NCBI GenBank assembly: GCA_902475645.1
Contig: CABSAH010000114.1
Coordinates: 1-5,495 of the forward strand
Direction of reading: 5' to 3'
DNA: 5,495 nucleotides
Origin: an uncultured Christensenellaceae bacterium
Lineage (GTDB): Bacteria; Bacillota; Clostridia; Christensenellales; CAG-138
The notes below the pieces were generated by a model, which saw nothing but the letters and a program-made list of their open reading frames with translations, had not been told where the DNA came from and did not search any database. The translations under genes were made by a program, and so were the position numbers. Of the stretch, positions 1 through 5,495 are shown one piece after another. Each line of letters opens with the position of its first letter. The first letter of the stretch is position 1.

Positions 1-12
1 ATTTTTTCATAT

Positions 13-63
13 AAAAAACTCCCGTATGCATTTCATATCCTATTGATATGCCGCACGCGGGAG
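13..63 (-). terminator. Rho-independent terminator after deoB
   Basis: On the minus strand CTCCCG (58-63) pairs perfectly with CGGGAG (19-24), which is followed at once by six T residues (13-18). The stem continues past one C/A mismatch with GTGC/GCAT and ends in an inner perfect CATATC/GATATG stem with a 5-nt AATAG loop. It begins 18 nt after the deoB stop. The other strand has an A-run after the stem, so it acts only on the minus-strand transcript. It marks the end of the spo0A-deoB unit. Confidence 0.9.
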
Positions 64-81
64 AAAAAATGCCATTTATTG

Positions 82-1245
82 TTATCTTATATCATCAAGG
101 AACGATTCGCCGGCCTTAAACGGCTTGCCCGTAATATGCTCGGCTATCGTGCAGCCTATGTCCGCAAATGTTTTGCGCGTGCCTATATTCACGCCCTGCT
201 TCATGCCCTTTCCCCATGCTACAATGGGTATATGCTCGCGGGTATGGTCCGTGCCGGGGTACGTCGGGTCGCAGCCGTGGTCGGCAGTTATTATCATTAA
301 ATCGCCCTCATGCATTTGTGCCATAATATCGGGCAGTCTTTTGTCGAAATATTCAAGCGCCCCGGCATAGCCCTCAACGTTGTTGCGGTGGCCGTAAAGC
401 ATATCGAAATCAACAAGATTTGTGAATATGAAATCCGCCCTGCCGTCCTTAAGCAAATCAATCGTTGTCTCTATGCCGTCGTGATTGTTCTTAGTGTGGT
501 TGATAAGGCCAAGCCCGCGCTTGCAGAATATATCCTCTATTTTGCCTACGCCCGCCGTAACATAGCCCGCCGCGCTGAGCGAATCGAGTACGGTTTCGCC
601 CACGGGGGGTATGGCATAGTCCCGCCTGTTTTCGGTGCGGGTATATTTGCCGCTGCTGCCCACAAACGGCCTTGCTATAACGCGGCCCACAAGCTCGTCG
701 CCAACCAGTATCTCGCGCGCGGCCTCGCAGCAGCGGTAAAGCTCATCAAGCGGAACCACGTCCTCATGCGCGGCTATTTGGAACACGCTGTCCGCAGAGG
801 TATATACTATAAGCTTGCCCGTTCTGACATGCTCATCGCCAAGCACCTGTATTATCTCAGTGCCCGAAGCAACTATGTTGCCAAGCGTGCCGCGCCCGGT
901 GCGGCGTTCAAATTCGTCCATCACTTCCTTGGGGAAGCCGTTTGGATACGTTCTGAACGGCGGATCCATTATTACGCCCGCCATTTCCCAATGGCCGCTT
1001 GTCGTATCCTTCGCCTTTGTTTTTTCCTCGCTTTTGCCGTAGCATCCCCTTGGAGCGTCAGCGGCGGGCAGCATTGAACCCGCAATATTGCCAAGCCCAA
1101 GCGCAAGCATATTGGGAATATTCATATGCGTGCGGTCAAAAATATGCCCGAGCGTATGGGCGCCCTCGTCGCCGAACTGTGCGGCGTCCGGAAGATAGCC
1201 TATCCCTACGCTGTCGAGCACTATAAGCGTTGCTCTTTTTTTCAT
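82..1245 (-). CDS. deoB: Phosphopentomutase DeoB
   Basis: Full-length 387-residue phosphopentomutase (about 390 in the family). This cytoplasmic enzyme of the alkaline phosphatase superfamily interconverts ribose or deoxyribose 1-phosphate and the 5-phosphate, feeding the sugar of nucleosides into the pentose phosphate route or to deoxyribose-phosphate aldolase. All two-metal-site residues can be placed by comparison with the Bacillus cereus enzyme: Asp11 (LIVLDSVGIG), the phosphorylated Thr81 (KDTTSGHWE), Asp281 and His286 (VDFDMLYGH), Asp322-His323 (ITADHG) and His334 (GTDHTREH). The cap-domain signature ASGTEI and VYTSADSVFQIAAHE is also intact. The ATG is 6 nt after the spo0A stop. The only plausible ribosome binding site, GGAGA, lies inside the last spo0A codons about 12 nt before the ATG, so translation is probably coupled to spo0A. 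No promoter is visible between the two genes. A strong terminator follows. Confidence 0.97.
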   Translation of the reverse strand: MKKRATLIVLDSVGIGYLPDAAQFGDEGAHTLGHIFDRTHMNIPNMLALGLGNIAGSMLPAADAPRGCYGKSEEKTKAKDTTSGHWEMAGVIMDPPFRTYPNGFPKEVMDEFERRTGRGTLGNIVASGTEIIQVLGDEHVRTGKLIVYTSADSVFQIAAHEDVVPLDELYRCCEAAREILVGDELVGRVIARPFVGSSGKYTRTENRRDYAIPPVGETVLDSLSAAGYVTAGVGKIEDIFCKRGLGLINHTKNNHDGIETTIDLLKDGRADFIFTNLVDFDMLYGHRNNVEGYAGALEYFDKRLPDIMAQMHEGDLMIITADHGCDPTYPGTDHTREHIPIVAWGKGMKQGVNIGTRKTFADIGCTIAEHITGKPFKAGESFLDDIR

Positions 1246-1251
1246 TTCAGG

Positions 1252-2076
1252 TCATTTCTCCAGCTTATTGTTTTTAAGGTGGTTCATGTTTATCTTTAGC
1301 CTTATGCGCGTATGCTCCGCAATCATGGTAATGTATTCCTTATTGGTCGGGCAGCCCTTGTCCCCGTTAACGCTGTATCCGAAGAACTGATACTGCATTT
1401 CCATATCGCCCCTTAACCACGCCGCATTTATGGCATAGCGTATGTTTCGTTCAACCGCCTTAGCATTTGTATTATACATCTTTGCAACCGCCGGGTAAAC
1501 ATCCTGCGTCAATCTTAACTGGCTTTTCACACCTTTTTCAACATACATCTTTATGCACGACGCAACGTATACAAATCCGTGATGCTGTGCGGCCAAGCCC
1601 ATCATGGTTAGGTATTGGACAATTATATCGTCGCAGTCAAGACAGCGCATGTGCGTTGCATCAAGCAGCGTAACCGTATCCCTCAATCCGGTGTTCTGCA
1701 CAACGCCCATCAGCTCGTCCACCCTCTGCGCAATCAGCACCGGTGCGCACGGCATGGCTATCACATATGAAAAGCCCGCGGCCTGCGCCATGCGTATGGC
1801 TTCGTCCGTATAAAGCGCGGATATGCCAATAAACACCGTGCCCTTACCCTTGCCCATTGCTTTTATCCTGTGCAGAAGCTGGCTTCCGTCGTACTTTGGC
1901 ATGAGCATGTCTACTATGGCCACATCGGGCTTGTTGCCATATTCAAAAAAGTGCAGCGCTTCGTCCGCGGTTTTCAGCTTGCCCATAACTATATAGCCGT
2001 ACTTTAGGAAACGGCTTTCAAGCTCCCTGCTGAATCTTTCGTTATCGTTTATTATAACAAGCCTTCGCCTTTTCAT
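1252..2076 (-). CDS. spo0A: Spo0A, sporulation master response regulator, with an atypical receiver domain
   Basis: 274 residues from the chosen ATG (267 in B. subtilis). Spo0A, once phosphorylated, binds 0A boxes and starts sporulation. The N-terminal receiver (about 1-120) keeps the phosphoacceptor Asp56 in DVAIVDMLMP, Asp11 and the conserved Ser/Thr as Ser86. However, the first acidic-pocket Asp is Asn10 (IINDN where B. subtilis has ADDN), and the nearly invariant Lys is Met108 (IAMPC where B. subtilis has ILKPF). The C-terminal Spo0A DNA-binding domain (about 145-262) is well conserved: VYPAVAKMYNTNAKAVERNIRYAI, AAWLRG, FFGYSV, PTNKEYITMIAE. Glu209, Arg210 and Arg213 align with the recognition-helix residues that contact the 0A box. 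A CLDC motif (Cys145, Cys148) sits in the linker, which is shorter than in Bacillus. A basic tail extends about 10 residues past the usual end. The position after spoIVB confirms orthology. deoB begins 6 nt downstream. Confidence 0.95.
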   Translation of the reverse strand: MKRRRLVIINDNERFSRELESRFLKYGYIVMGKLKTADEALHFFEYGNKPDVAIVDMLMPKYDGSQLLHRIKAMGKGKGTVFIGISALYTDEAIRMAQAAGFSYVIAMPCAPVLIAQRVDELMGVVQNTGLRDTVTLLDATHMRCLDCDDIIVQYLTMMGLAAQHHGFVYVASCIKMYVEKGVKSQLRLTQDVYPAVAKMYNTNAKAVERNIRYAINAAWLRGDMEMQYQFFGYSVNGDKGCPTNKEYITMIAEHTRIRLKINMNHLKNNKLEK

Positions 2077-2085
2077 CGCACACTG

Positions 2086-2091
2086 CCCCTT
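2086..2091 (-). promoter_or_regulatory. Ribosome binding site of spo0A (decides the start)
   Basis: AAGGGG lies 9 nt before the ATG at 2074-2076. The reading frame stays open upstream to a TTG at 2107-2109 and an ATG at 2095-2097. The extra residues they would add (up to 11) have no counterpart in Spo0A, and no comparable ribosome binding site is visible before them. Confidence 0.7.
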
Positions 2092-2119
2092 GACCATACA
2101 ATGTTTCAAGCCTGCTTTT

Positions 2120-2148
2120 ATGATAACCTATCGGACGGTCGTATACAA
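2120..2148 (-). promoter_or_regulatory. Candidate proximal promoter of spo0A
   Basis: TTGTAT (2143-2148), 17 nt spacing and TATCAT (2120-2125) resemble a sigma-A promoter with a good -10 (5 of 6) and a poor -35 (TTG only). An overlapping sigma-H reading is also possible: ATAGGTTAT (2123-2131) matches the RnAGGAwWW -35 pattern at all but one position, but the paired -10 (CTTGAAACA, 2102-2110) is poor. In B. subtilis the corresponding sporulation promoter uses sigma-H and is activated by Spo0A-P bound upstream. The tandem 0A boxes lie about 30 bp upstream of the -35 elements here. Confidence 0.35.
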
Positions 2149-2179
2149 GGCAATTTTTGGATGTTAGCCGTCTGTATCT

Positions 2180-2196
2180 GGTAGAATTTTGTCGAA
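2180..2196. promoter_or_regulatory. Tandem 0A boxes (Spo0A binding sites) upstream of spo0A
   Basis: The plus strand carries a perfect 0A box TGTCGAA at 2190-2196, embedded in TTTTGTCGAATT. Exactly 10 bp away is GGTAGAA (2180-2186), a 5-of-7 match in the same orientation. Spo0A DNA-binding domains are known to bind head-to-tail on boxes one helical turn apart. The site lies 104 nt before the spo0A start and between two candidate promoters. This suggests autoregulation, as in B. subtilis. Confidence 0.7.
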
Positions 2197-2224
2197 TTAT
2201 GTAGTATTTATGTTTAGCGTGCAA
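2196..2224 (-). promoter_or_regulatory. Candidate distal (vegetative, sigma-A type) promoter of spo0A
   Basis: TTGCAC (2219-2224) and CATAAT (2196-2201) are separated by 17 nt. The -10 matches 5 of 6 bases; the -35 keeps only TTG. Its -10 overlaps the first base of the perfect 0A box, so bound Spo0A would be expected to block it. This parallels the B. subtilis spo0A gene, where a vegetative promoter is repressed by Spo0A-P. Pattern matching by eye; low certainty. Confidence 0.35.
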
Positions 2225-2245
2225 AAAATGATAATTTATGGCGTC

Positions 2246-3490
2246 TTATCCGCGCATATGCTCATACATCCAATAGGCGTAAATTCCGTATCCCTTCGTG
2301 GGGTCGTTTATGAACACATGGGTAACGGCCCCAACCAGTTTCCCGTTTTGAAGTATGGGGCTTCCGCTCATCCCCTGCACTATTCCGCCCGTATGCTCCA
2401 GCAGCCTTTTATCCGTAACCTTAACCACCATGCCCTTGCCGTCGGATGCACTTTGTTCAAAAAGCTTTATTATTTCGCATTCGTATTCAACCGTAATGCC
2501 GTCCTCAAGGCCGGTTAAAAGCGTGGCCTTGCCCGTTTCCACCTCGTCGGGATAGGCAAGCGCAACGCCCTCGGGATACAGCGCAGATGCATAGGGAGCA
2601 TACATTTTGCCGAACACACCGTATTTTGTATTGCTTTCTATTGTGCCCAGCTTTTTGCTTACGGCGCTGAATGTTCCGCGCACCTCCCCGGGCAAGCCCT
2701 GCTCTCCATGCGTAACGCCCACTATCGAGGCTTCGCTAAGCTCGCCCCGCTTAGCCTCTATCACCGTACCTGCGTCGGGGTCGGTCACGGCATGCCCAAG
2801 CGCGCCGAAGCGCATTGAGCTCATCGTATAAAACGTCAGCGTACCTATGCCCGCCGTGCTCTCGCGCACCCATGCGCCCAGCAGCGCCTCGCCGTCCTTT
2901 ATGCAGGGGTATACCGTGCAGTCAAATTCGCTCCCGCTGCGGCGTATCCTAAGGCATGCCCTGTCCCCCGCATTTTTTACCATTGCCGAAAGCTCGTTTA
3001 TACCGTTTACCTCCGCGCCGTTTACGGCTATTATAGCATCGCCCGTGCGTATGCCCGCCTCCTGCGCGGGGCATCTGCGCCTTGCGCCGTCATCCACATT
3101 ACCAAGGCCCACCACCAGCGCCCCGCTGCACCAAAGGCTTATCCCCACGGATGAGCCGCACGGCATAACATATATGTCATCGCGCACATGCACGTCCACG
3201 GTTTTTACGGTTATGCCGAACAGCTCCACCGAAAACCGCTTCACTTCGCCGTTTTTTGCGCTGCTCAGCCGTTCGGACAAATCGTTTGCAACGGCCACGC
3301 CGTCCCTATCCGTTATGCTGAACGGCGCAGGTATGCCACAAAGCTGCTCCGCGCCGCCCGCCTCGTCAACATATATATCGCCGGGCAAATCAAGCACCAT
3401 ATCCATGCCCGGAACGGCGTTAACGGCAAAAAGCAGCGCGCACAGCGCCGCACCGAGCAGCTTGACTATCGTTTTAACGGTTTTTTCCAT
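2246..3490 (-). CDS. spoIVB: SpoIVB serine peptidase, sigma-K checkpoint signalling protease (family S55)
   Basis: A 414-residue SpoIVB (about 426 in B. subtilis). It is made in the forespore, crosses the inner forespore membrane and cleaves targets in the intermembrane space. In B. subtilis it cuts SpoIVFA to release pro-sigma-K processing by SpoIVFB. Visible parts: positively charged N-terminus and one hydrophobic segment (about residues 10-27) acting as export signal or anchor; a PDZ domain (about 115-190) with CPAQEAGIRTGDAIIAVNG; and the S55 peptidase domain. The presumed catalytic residues are all present: His233 in FGALGHAVTD, Asp360 in VTDKRLL and Ser375 in GMSGSPI. The hallmark C-terminus KLVGAVTHVFINDPTKGYGI is also present. 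Six cysteines fall within residues 111-196, which is unusual. The start is the ATG with a GAGGTG site 8 nt upstream, not the GTG three codons earlier. spo0A follows after 169 nt. Confidence 0.96.
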   Translation of the reverse strand: MEKTVKTIVKLLGAALCALLFAVNAVPGMDMVLDLPGDIYVDEAGGAEQLCGIPAPFSITDRDGVAVANDLSERLSSAKNGEVKRFSVELFGITVKTVDVHVRDDIYVMPCGSSVGISLWCSGALVVGLGNVDDGARRRCPAQEAGIRTGDAIIAVNGAEVNGINELSAMVKNAGDRACLRIRRSGSEFDCTVYPCIKDGEALLGAWVRESTAGIGTLTFYTMSSMRFGALGHAVTDPDAGTVIEAKRGELSEASIVGVTHGEQGLPGEVRGTFSAVSKKLGTIESNTKYGVFGKMYAPYASALYPEGVALAYPDEVETGKATLLTGLEDGITVEYECEIIKLFEQSASDGKGMVVKVTDKRLLEHTGGIVQGMSGSPILQNGKLVGAVTHVFINDPTKGYGIYAYWMYEHMRG

Positions 3491-3498
3491 ATGCAGCA

Positions 3499-3504
3499 CA
3501 CCTC
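3499..3504 (-). promoter_or_regulatory. Ribosome binding site of spoIVB (decides the start)
   Basis: GAGGTG lies 8 nt before the ATG at 3488-3490. An in-frame GTG at 3497-3499 would extend the protein by three residues (M-L-H), but its first base is the last G of this Shine-Dalgarno sequence, leaving no spacing. The ATG is therefore the better start. Confidence 0.8.
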
Positions 3505-3538
3505 AAAAAAGCACCTTGGAGCAAACTCCATGATGCTT
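3505..3538 (-). terminator. Probable rho-independent terminator between recN and spoIVB
   Basis: Read on the minus strand, AAGCATC pairs with GGTGCTT (seven pairs, one G-U). A single A/A mismatch follows, then TGGAG pairs with CTCCA around a TTTG loop. The 3' arm runs directly into a T-run (3505-3510). This fits an intrinsic terminator for argR-recN read-through. It ends immediately before the spoIVB ribosome binding site, so it cannot be a terminator for spoIVB itself. The left arm overlaps the last base of the candidate spoIVB -10 element. The plus-strand reading has no T-run, so it works in one direction only. The hairpin pairing is seen directly; the termination function is inferred. Confidence 0.65.
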
Positions 3539-3567
3539 ATTGTTTGATATGCCGCGCTTTACTATGC
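3538..3567 (-). promoter_or_regulatory. Candidate forespore (sigma-F/sigma-G type) promoter of spoIVB
   Basis: On the minus strand GCATA (3563-3567) is a perfect match to the -35 element shared by sigma-F and sigma-G promoters. After 18 nt comes AACAATA (3538-3544), matching 5 of 7 positions of the sigma-G -10 consensus CATAMTA. Taking 15 nt of spacing instead, the last part of the sigma-F -10 pattern (AnAHTR) is also met, but its GG is missing. B. subtilis spoIVB is transcribed by sigma-F and then mainly by sigma-G, so the position and type fit. The start point would fall around 3530, inside the left arm of the terminator hairpin. A small GC hairpin (GCAGC/GCTGC, 3566-3578) touches the -35 element. 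Consensus matching by eye only. Confidence 0.45.
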
Positions 3568-3592
3568 AGCGCCGCTGCTTGTAAAATTAAAT

Positions 3593-5296
3593 TTAATCGG
3601 CAGTTTTTGCCTTGATTTTATCCGCGCGCGCAATAAGCTCCCGCGCATGGTTAAGCGCAGAGGGCGAATCGCTTTCCCCGTCCATCATGCGGGCAATGCG
3701 CTGCACCTTTTCATCGTCGTTAAGCTGCCGCGTTTCAACGAACGTATTCTTCCCGTCGTCGTATTTATGCACCAGCAGATGCGCATCCGCAAGCGCCGCT
3801 ATCTGCGCAAGGTGCGTTACGCATATCACCTGATGCTTCTTAGCTATGCCAAGCATCTTTTCGCCCACCACCGCTGCCGTCCGTCCGCTTATGCCGGTAT
3901 CTATTTCGTCGAATATAAGCGTTGGTACGCGGTCATTATCGGCAAAAATCGACTTGAAGCACAACATTATGCGGCTCAGCTCGCCGCCGGATGCAACCTT
4001 TTCAAGGGGCTTGAGCGGCTCGCCCGGGTTTGCGCTCAGCATAAACTCCGCCGCTTCGCGCCCGCCCTTGCGCGGTTCGCCGCCGGAAACATCGCTTAGC
4101 GCAACATCGAACATGGCCTTCTCCATGCCCAAATCCTTCAGCTCGTTGAGCACATCCAGCCTTAGCCTTTCACCCGCTGCGCGGCGTATTGCCGTAAGCT
4201 CATCCGCAGCCGCGTTGTATTCTTCTTTAAGCTTAGTGAGCTTTGCGTCCAGCTCGGCAGCAACCACCTCCGCATTTTCAAGCTCATCAAGCTTAGTCTG
4301 CGCGTTCTGCCCAAACTCCATCACGTCCTCAACGGTTCTGCCGTACTTGCGTTTAAGGTCGGATATCAGCTTCAGCCGCTGCTCTATCTCCTCCAGCCTT
4401 TGCATGTTGCTTTCAACGTTTCCGCCCATATCGCGCAGCGTAAAGCCAATGTCCTCCGCCGCGTAGTAAAGCTCCTCCAGTCTGCTGCTAATCGCTTCAT
4501 ATTCGCTGTTCAGCGCGGCAATATCCCTCATGCTGCGGCGCGCGGCATCCATTGCGCCCAATGCGCTGCCCTCCTCCGCCCCGCTCAGCGCCATATGCGC
4601 CGTTTCAAGCGCGGTGCGTATGCGTTCGGCATTGAGCAGCACCGTCTTTTCTGCGTTCAGCCTTTCCTCCTCGCCCGCTTCAAGCACGGCTGAGGTTATT
4701 TCGTCTATTTGGTAGCGCAGCATGTCCATTTCCCGCTCGCGCTCCCTTTCGGATGAAAAGCCGGAATTGCGCTTTAGCATAAGCTCATTGCGCCGTGAAA
4801 CCATTTCGTCTATTTTTTCTGTTATGGGCAGCGATTCGGCCTGGCAATATGCGTCAAGATAGCTTATGTGGTTTTGAGCGTCAAGCAGCGCCTGATGCTC
4901 ATGCTGGCCGTGTATATCCACAAGCGTGTCCGATACGCTTTTCAGCGCCGCCACAGGCACAAGCGTGCCGTTAACGCGGCAGGCATTGCGCCCCGATGCG
5001 CTTAATTCGCGCGAAAGTATAAGCTCGCCGCCGTCGCACTCTATGCCAAGCGAATCAAGCGCCGAATACGCCGTATCGCCCTCCGACAGGCTGAAAACGG
5101 CCTCCACCCTCGCCCGCGCCGCGCCGCTGCGTATAAGCTCACGGCTTGTGCGTTCACCAAGCACAAAGTTTACCGCGTCAATTATTATTGATTTGCCCGC
5201 GCCCGTTTCGCCTGTCAAAACATTGAAGCCGGGGAAAAGCTCAATCCCCAGCTTCTCAATAAGCGCAATATTTTCCAAATATAAACTACGAAGCAT
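3593..5296 (-). CDS. recN: DNA repair protein RecN (SMC-like ATPase)
   Basis: Full-length 567-residue RecN, close to the usual 550-575. RecN is a cytoplasmic SMC-family ATPase recruited early to DNA double-strand breaks, where it helps hold ends together for RecA-dependent repair. Visible parts: N-terminal ATPase half with Walker A GETGAGKS (residues 29-36) and the RecN-typical DIHGQHEHQ (127-135); a long Glu/Lys/Leu-rich central region (about 150-390) expected to form the antiparallel coiled coil; C-terminal half with the ABC signature SGGELS (from 436), Walker B TLIFDEID (459-466) and H-loop VTHLAQIAA (His495). All catalytic motifs are intact. The ATG start gives MLRSLYLENIALIE, which aligns with the B. 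subtilis start, and is preceded by a purine-rich AAGGGCG a few bases upstream. It probably shares a transcript with argR. A hairpin with a T-run downstream (3505-3538) probably ends that transcript before spoIVB. Confidence 0.98.
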   Translation of the reverse strand: MLRSLYLENIALIEKLGIELFPGFNVLTGETGAGKSIIIDAVNFVLGERTSRELIRSGAARARVEAVFSLSEGDTAYSALDSLGIECDGGELILSRELSASGRNACRVNGTLVPVAALKSVSDTLVDIHGQHEHQALLDAQNHISYLDAYCQAESLPITEKIDEMVSRRNELMLKRNSGFSSEREREREMDMLRYQIDEITSAVLEAGEEERLNAEKTVLLNAERIRTALETAHMALSGAEEGSALGAMDAARRSMRDIAALNSEYEAISSRLEELYYAAEDIGFTLRDMGGNVESNMQRLEEIEQRLKLISDLKRKYGRTVEDVMEFGQNAQTKLDELENAEVVAAELDAKLTKLKEEYNAAADELTAIRRAAGERLRLDVLNELKDLGMEKAMFDVALSDVSGGEPRKGGREAAEFMLSANPGEPLKPLEKVASGGELSRIMLCFKSIFADNDRVPTLIFDEIDTGISGRTAAVVGEKMLGIAKKHQVICVTHLAQIAALADAHLLVHKYDDGKNTFVETRQLNDDEKVQRIARMMDGESDSPSALNHARELIARADKIKAKTAD

Positions 5297-5309
5297 TTTC
5301 GCCCTTTTC

Positions 5310-5495
5310 CTATTTTTTAATCATCATGCCGAGCCTTTCAACTATTTCCGGCACAACCTTTTCGCTTTTTGCCGCAATAAAAATGGTGTTGTCGCCCGCC
5401 ATTGTGCCGGCAATATCATCCCAATGCATTGAATCCACCGCTTCCGCCGCGGCGCTTGCGGAGCCGGAAAGCGTTTTAAGAATTATAAGATTTGC
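5310..5495 (-). CDS. argR: Arginine repressor ArgR/AhrC, C-terminal end (5' part outside the window)
   Basis: Partial gene: the last 61 codons and a TAG stop, running off the right edge; a full protein of this family is about 150 residues. The visible part is the arginine-binding and oligomerisation domain. It shows the family pattern NLIILKTLSGSA, then a conserved Trp (MHWDDIAG), then GTMAGDNTIFIAA and an amphipathic last helix ending MMIKK. ArgR hexamers bind ARG boxes when loaded with L-arginine, repressing arginine synthesis genes and often activating catabolic ones. The ligand loop reads GDNT where E. coli ArgR and B. subtilis AhrC have GDDT. I believe Asn also occurs here in other clostridial homologues (from memory), so I do not treat it as a defect. 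recN follows after 13 nt on the same strand, the classic Firmicutes argR-recN arrangement. The N-terminal winged-helix DNA-binding domain cannot be judged. Confidence 0.93.
   Translation of the reverse strand, partial: ANLIILKTLSGSASAAAEAVDSMHWDDIAGTMAGDNTIFIAAKSEKVVPEIVERLGMMIKK

Noticed and set aside
342..348. Second exact TGTCGAA (0A box) match
   Set aside because: It is inside deoB and arises from the Phe-Asp-Lys codons (TTC GAC AAA) of a conserved protein segment. There is no promoter context.
310..1077. Long plus-strand open frame (255 codons) opposite deoB
   Set aside because: It lies wholly antisense to a well-conserved phosphopentomutase. Its residues show no recognisable domain, and it looks like a by-product of GC-biased codons on the other strand.
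2042..2224. Minus-strand 60-codon frame covering the spo0A leader and its first codons
   Set aside because: It overlaps the start of spo0A in another frame and runs through the 0A boxes and candidate promoters. It shows no family pattern and no good ribosome binding site.
45..3557. Shared 12-mer GCGGCATATCAA (minus strand) in the deoB terminator and in the recN-spoIVB gap
   Set aside because: About one 12-base repeat is expected by chance in a window of this size. The flanks do not match, and the copy near 45-54 is explained by the terminator stem.
3566..3578. Small GCAGC/GCTGC hairpin after recN as a separate terminator
   Set aside because: It has only five base pairs with a 3-nt loop and no following T-run. 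The hairpin at 3505-3538 is a much better candidate.
2847..4466. Plus-strand open frames at 2847-3533 (228 codons) and 3846-4466 (206 codons)
   Set aside because: Both are antisense to spoIVB and recN. They are Ser/Pro/Ala-rich low-complexity translations typical of shadow frames.
5385..5396. ArgR ligand loop GDNT instead of GDDT, as a possible loss of arginine binding
   Set aside because: From memory Asn at this place occurs in other clostridial ArgR proteins, and only the C-terminal part of the gene is visible, so I do not claim a defect.

Overview
The window is a compact, all-minus-strand sporulation locus from an endospore-forming Firmicute, most likely a member of the Clostridia. The order in the direction of transcription is argR/ahrC (3' end only) - recN - spoIVB - spo0A - deoB. 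The first four are in the same order as in Bacillus subtilis (ahrC-recN-spoIVB-spo0A). The proteins are clearly diverged from the Bacillus versions. Base composition is moderate, with many GCC/AGC/GCG and ATA codons. The assignment to Clostridia rests on gene content and divergence, not on any marker gene.

Layout from the right edge, following transcription. 5310-5495: last 61 codons of the arginine repressor. 3593-5296: recN, 13 nt after argR, so the two probably form one transcript. 3491-3592: a 102-nt gap with a candidate forespore (sigma-F/sigma-G) promoter, a hairpin plus T-run that looks like a recN terminator, and the spoIVB ribosome binding site. 2246-3490: spoIVB. 2077-2245: a 169-nt gap with a perfect Spo0A box, a second imperfect box 10 bp away, and two candidate vegetative promoters. 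1252-2076: spo0A. 82-1245: deoB, only 6 nt after spo0A. 13-63: a strong rho-independent terminator closing the spo0A-deoB unit. No gap exceeds 300 nt.

How the genes fit together: Spo0A commits the cell to sporulation and probably controls its own gene through the upstream 0A boxes. SpoIVB is the later forespore-secreted serine protease that signals to the mother cell. RecN is a DNA double-strand-break repair ATPase and ArgR a metabolic regulator; both are traditional neighbours rather than sporulation factors. DeoB links ribose and deoxyribose phosphates from nucleosides to central carbon metabolism, and here seems to be co-transcribed with spo0A.

I found no mobile element, CRISPR array, RNA gene or unknown system. 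The most notable departure from the textbook locus is the Spo0A receiver domain. It keeps the phosphoacceptor Asp56 but has Asn in place of the first acidic-pocket Asp (position 10) and Met in place of the nearly invariant Lys (position 108). The DNA-binding domain and a matching 0A box remain intact.
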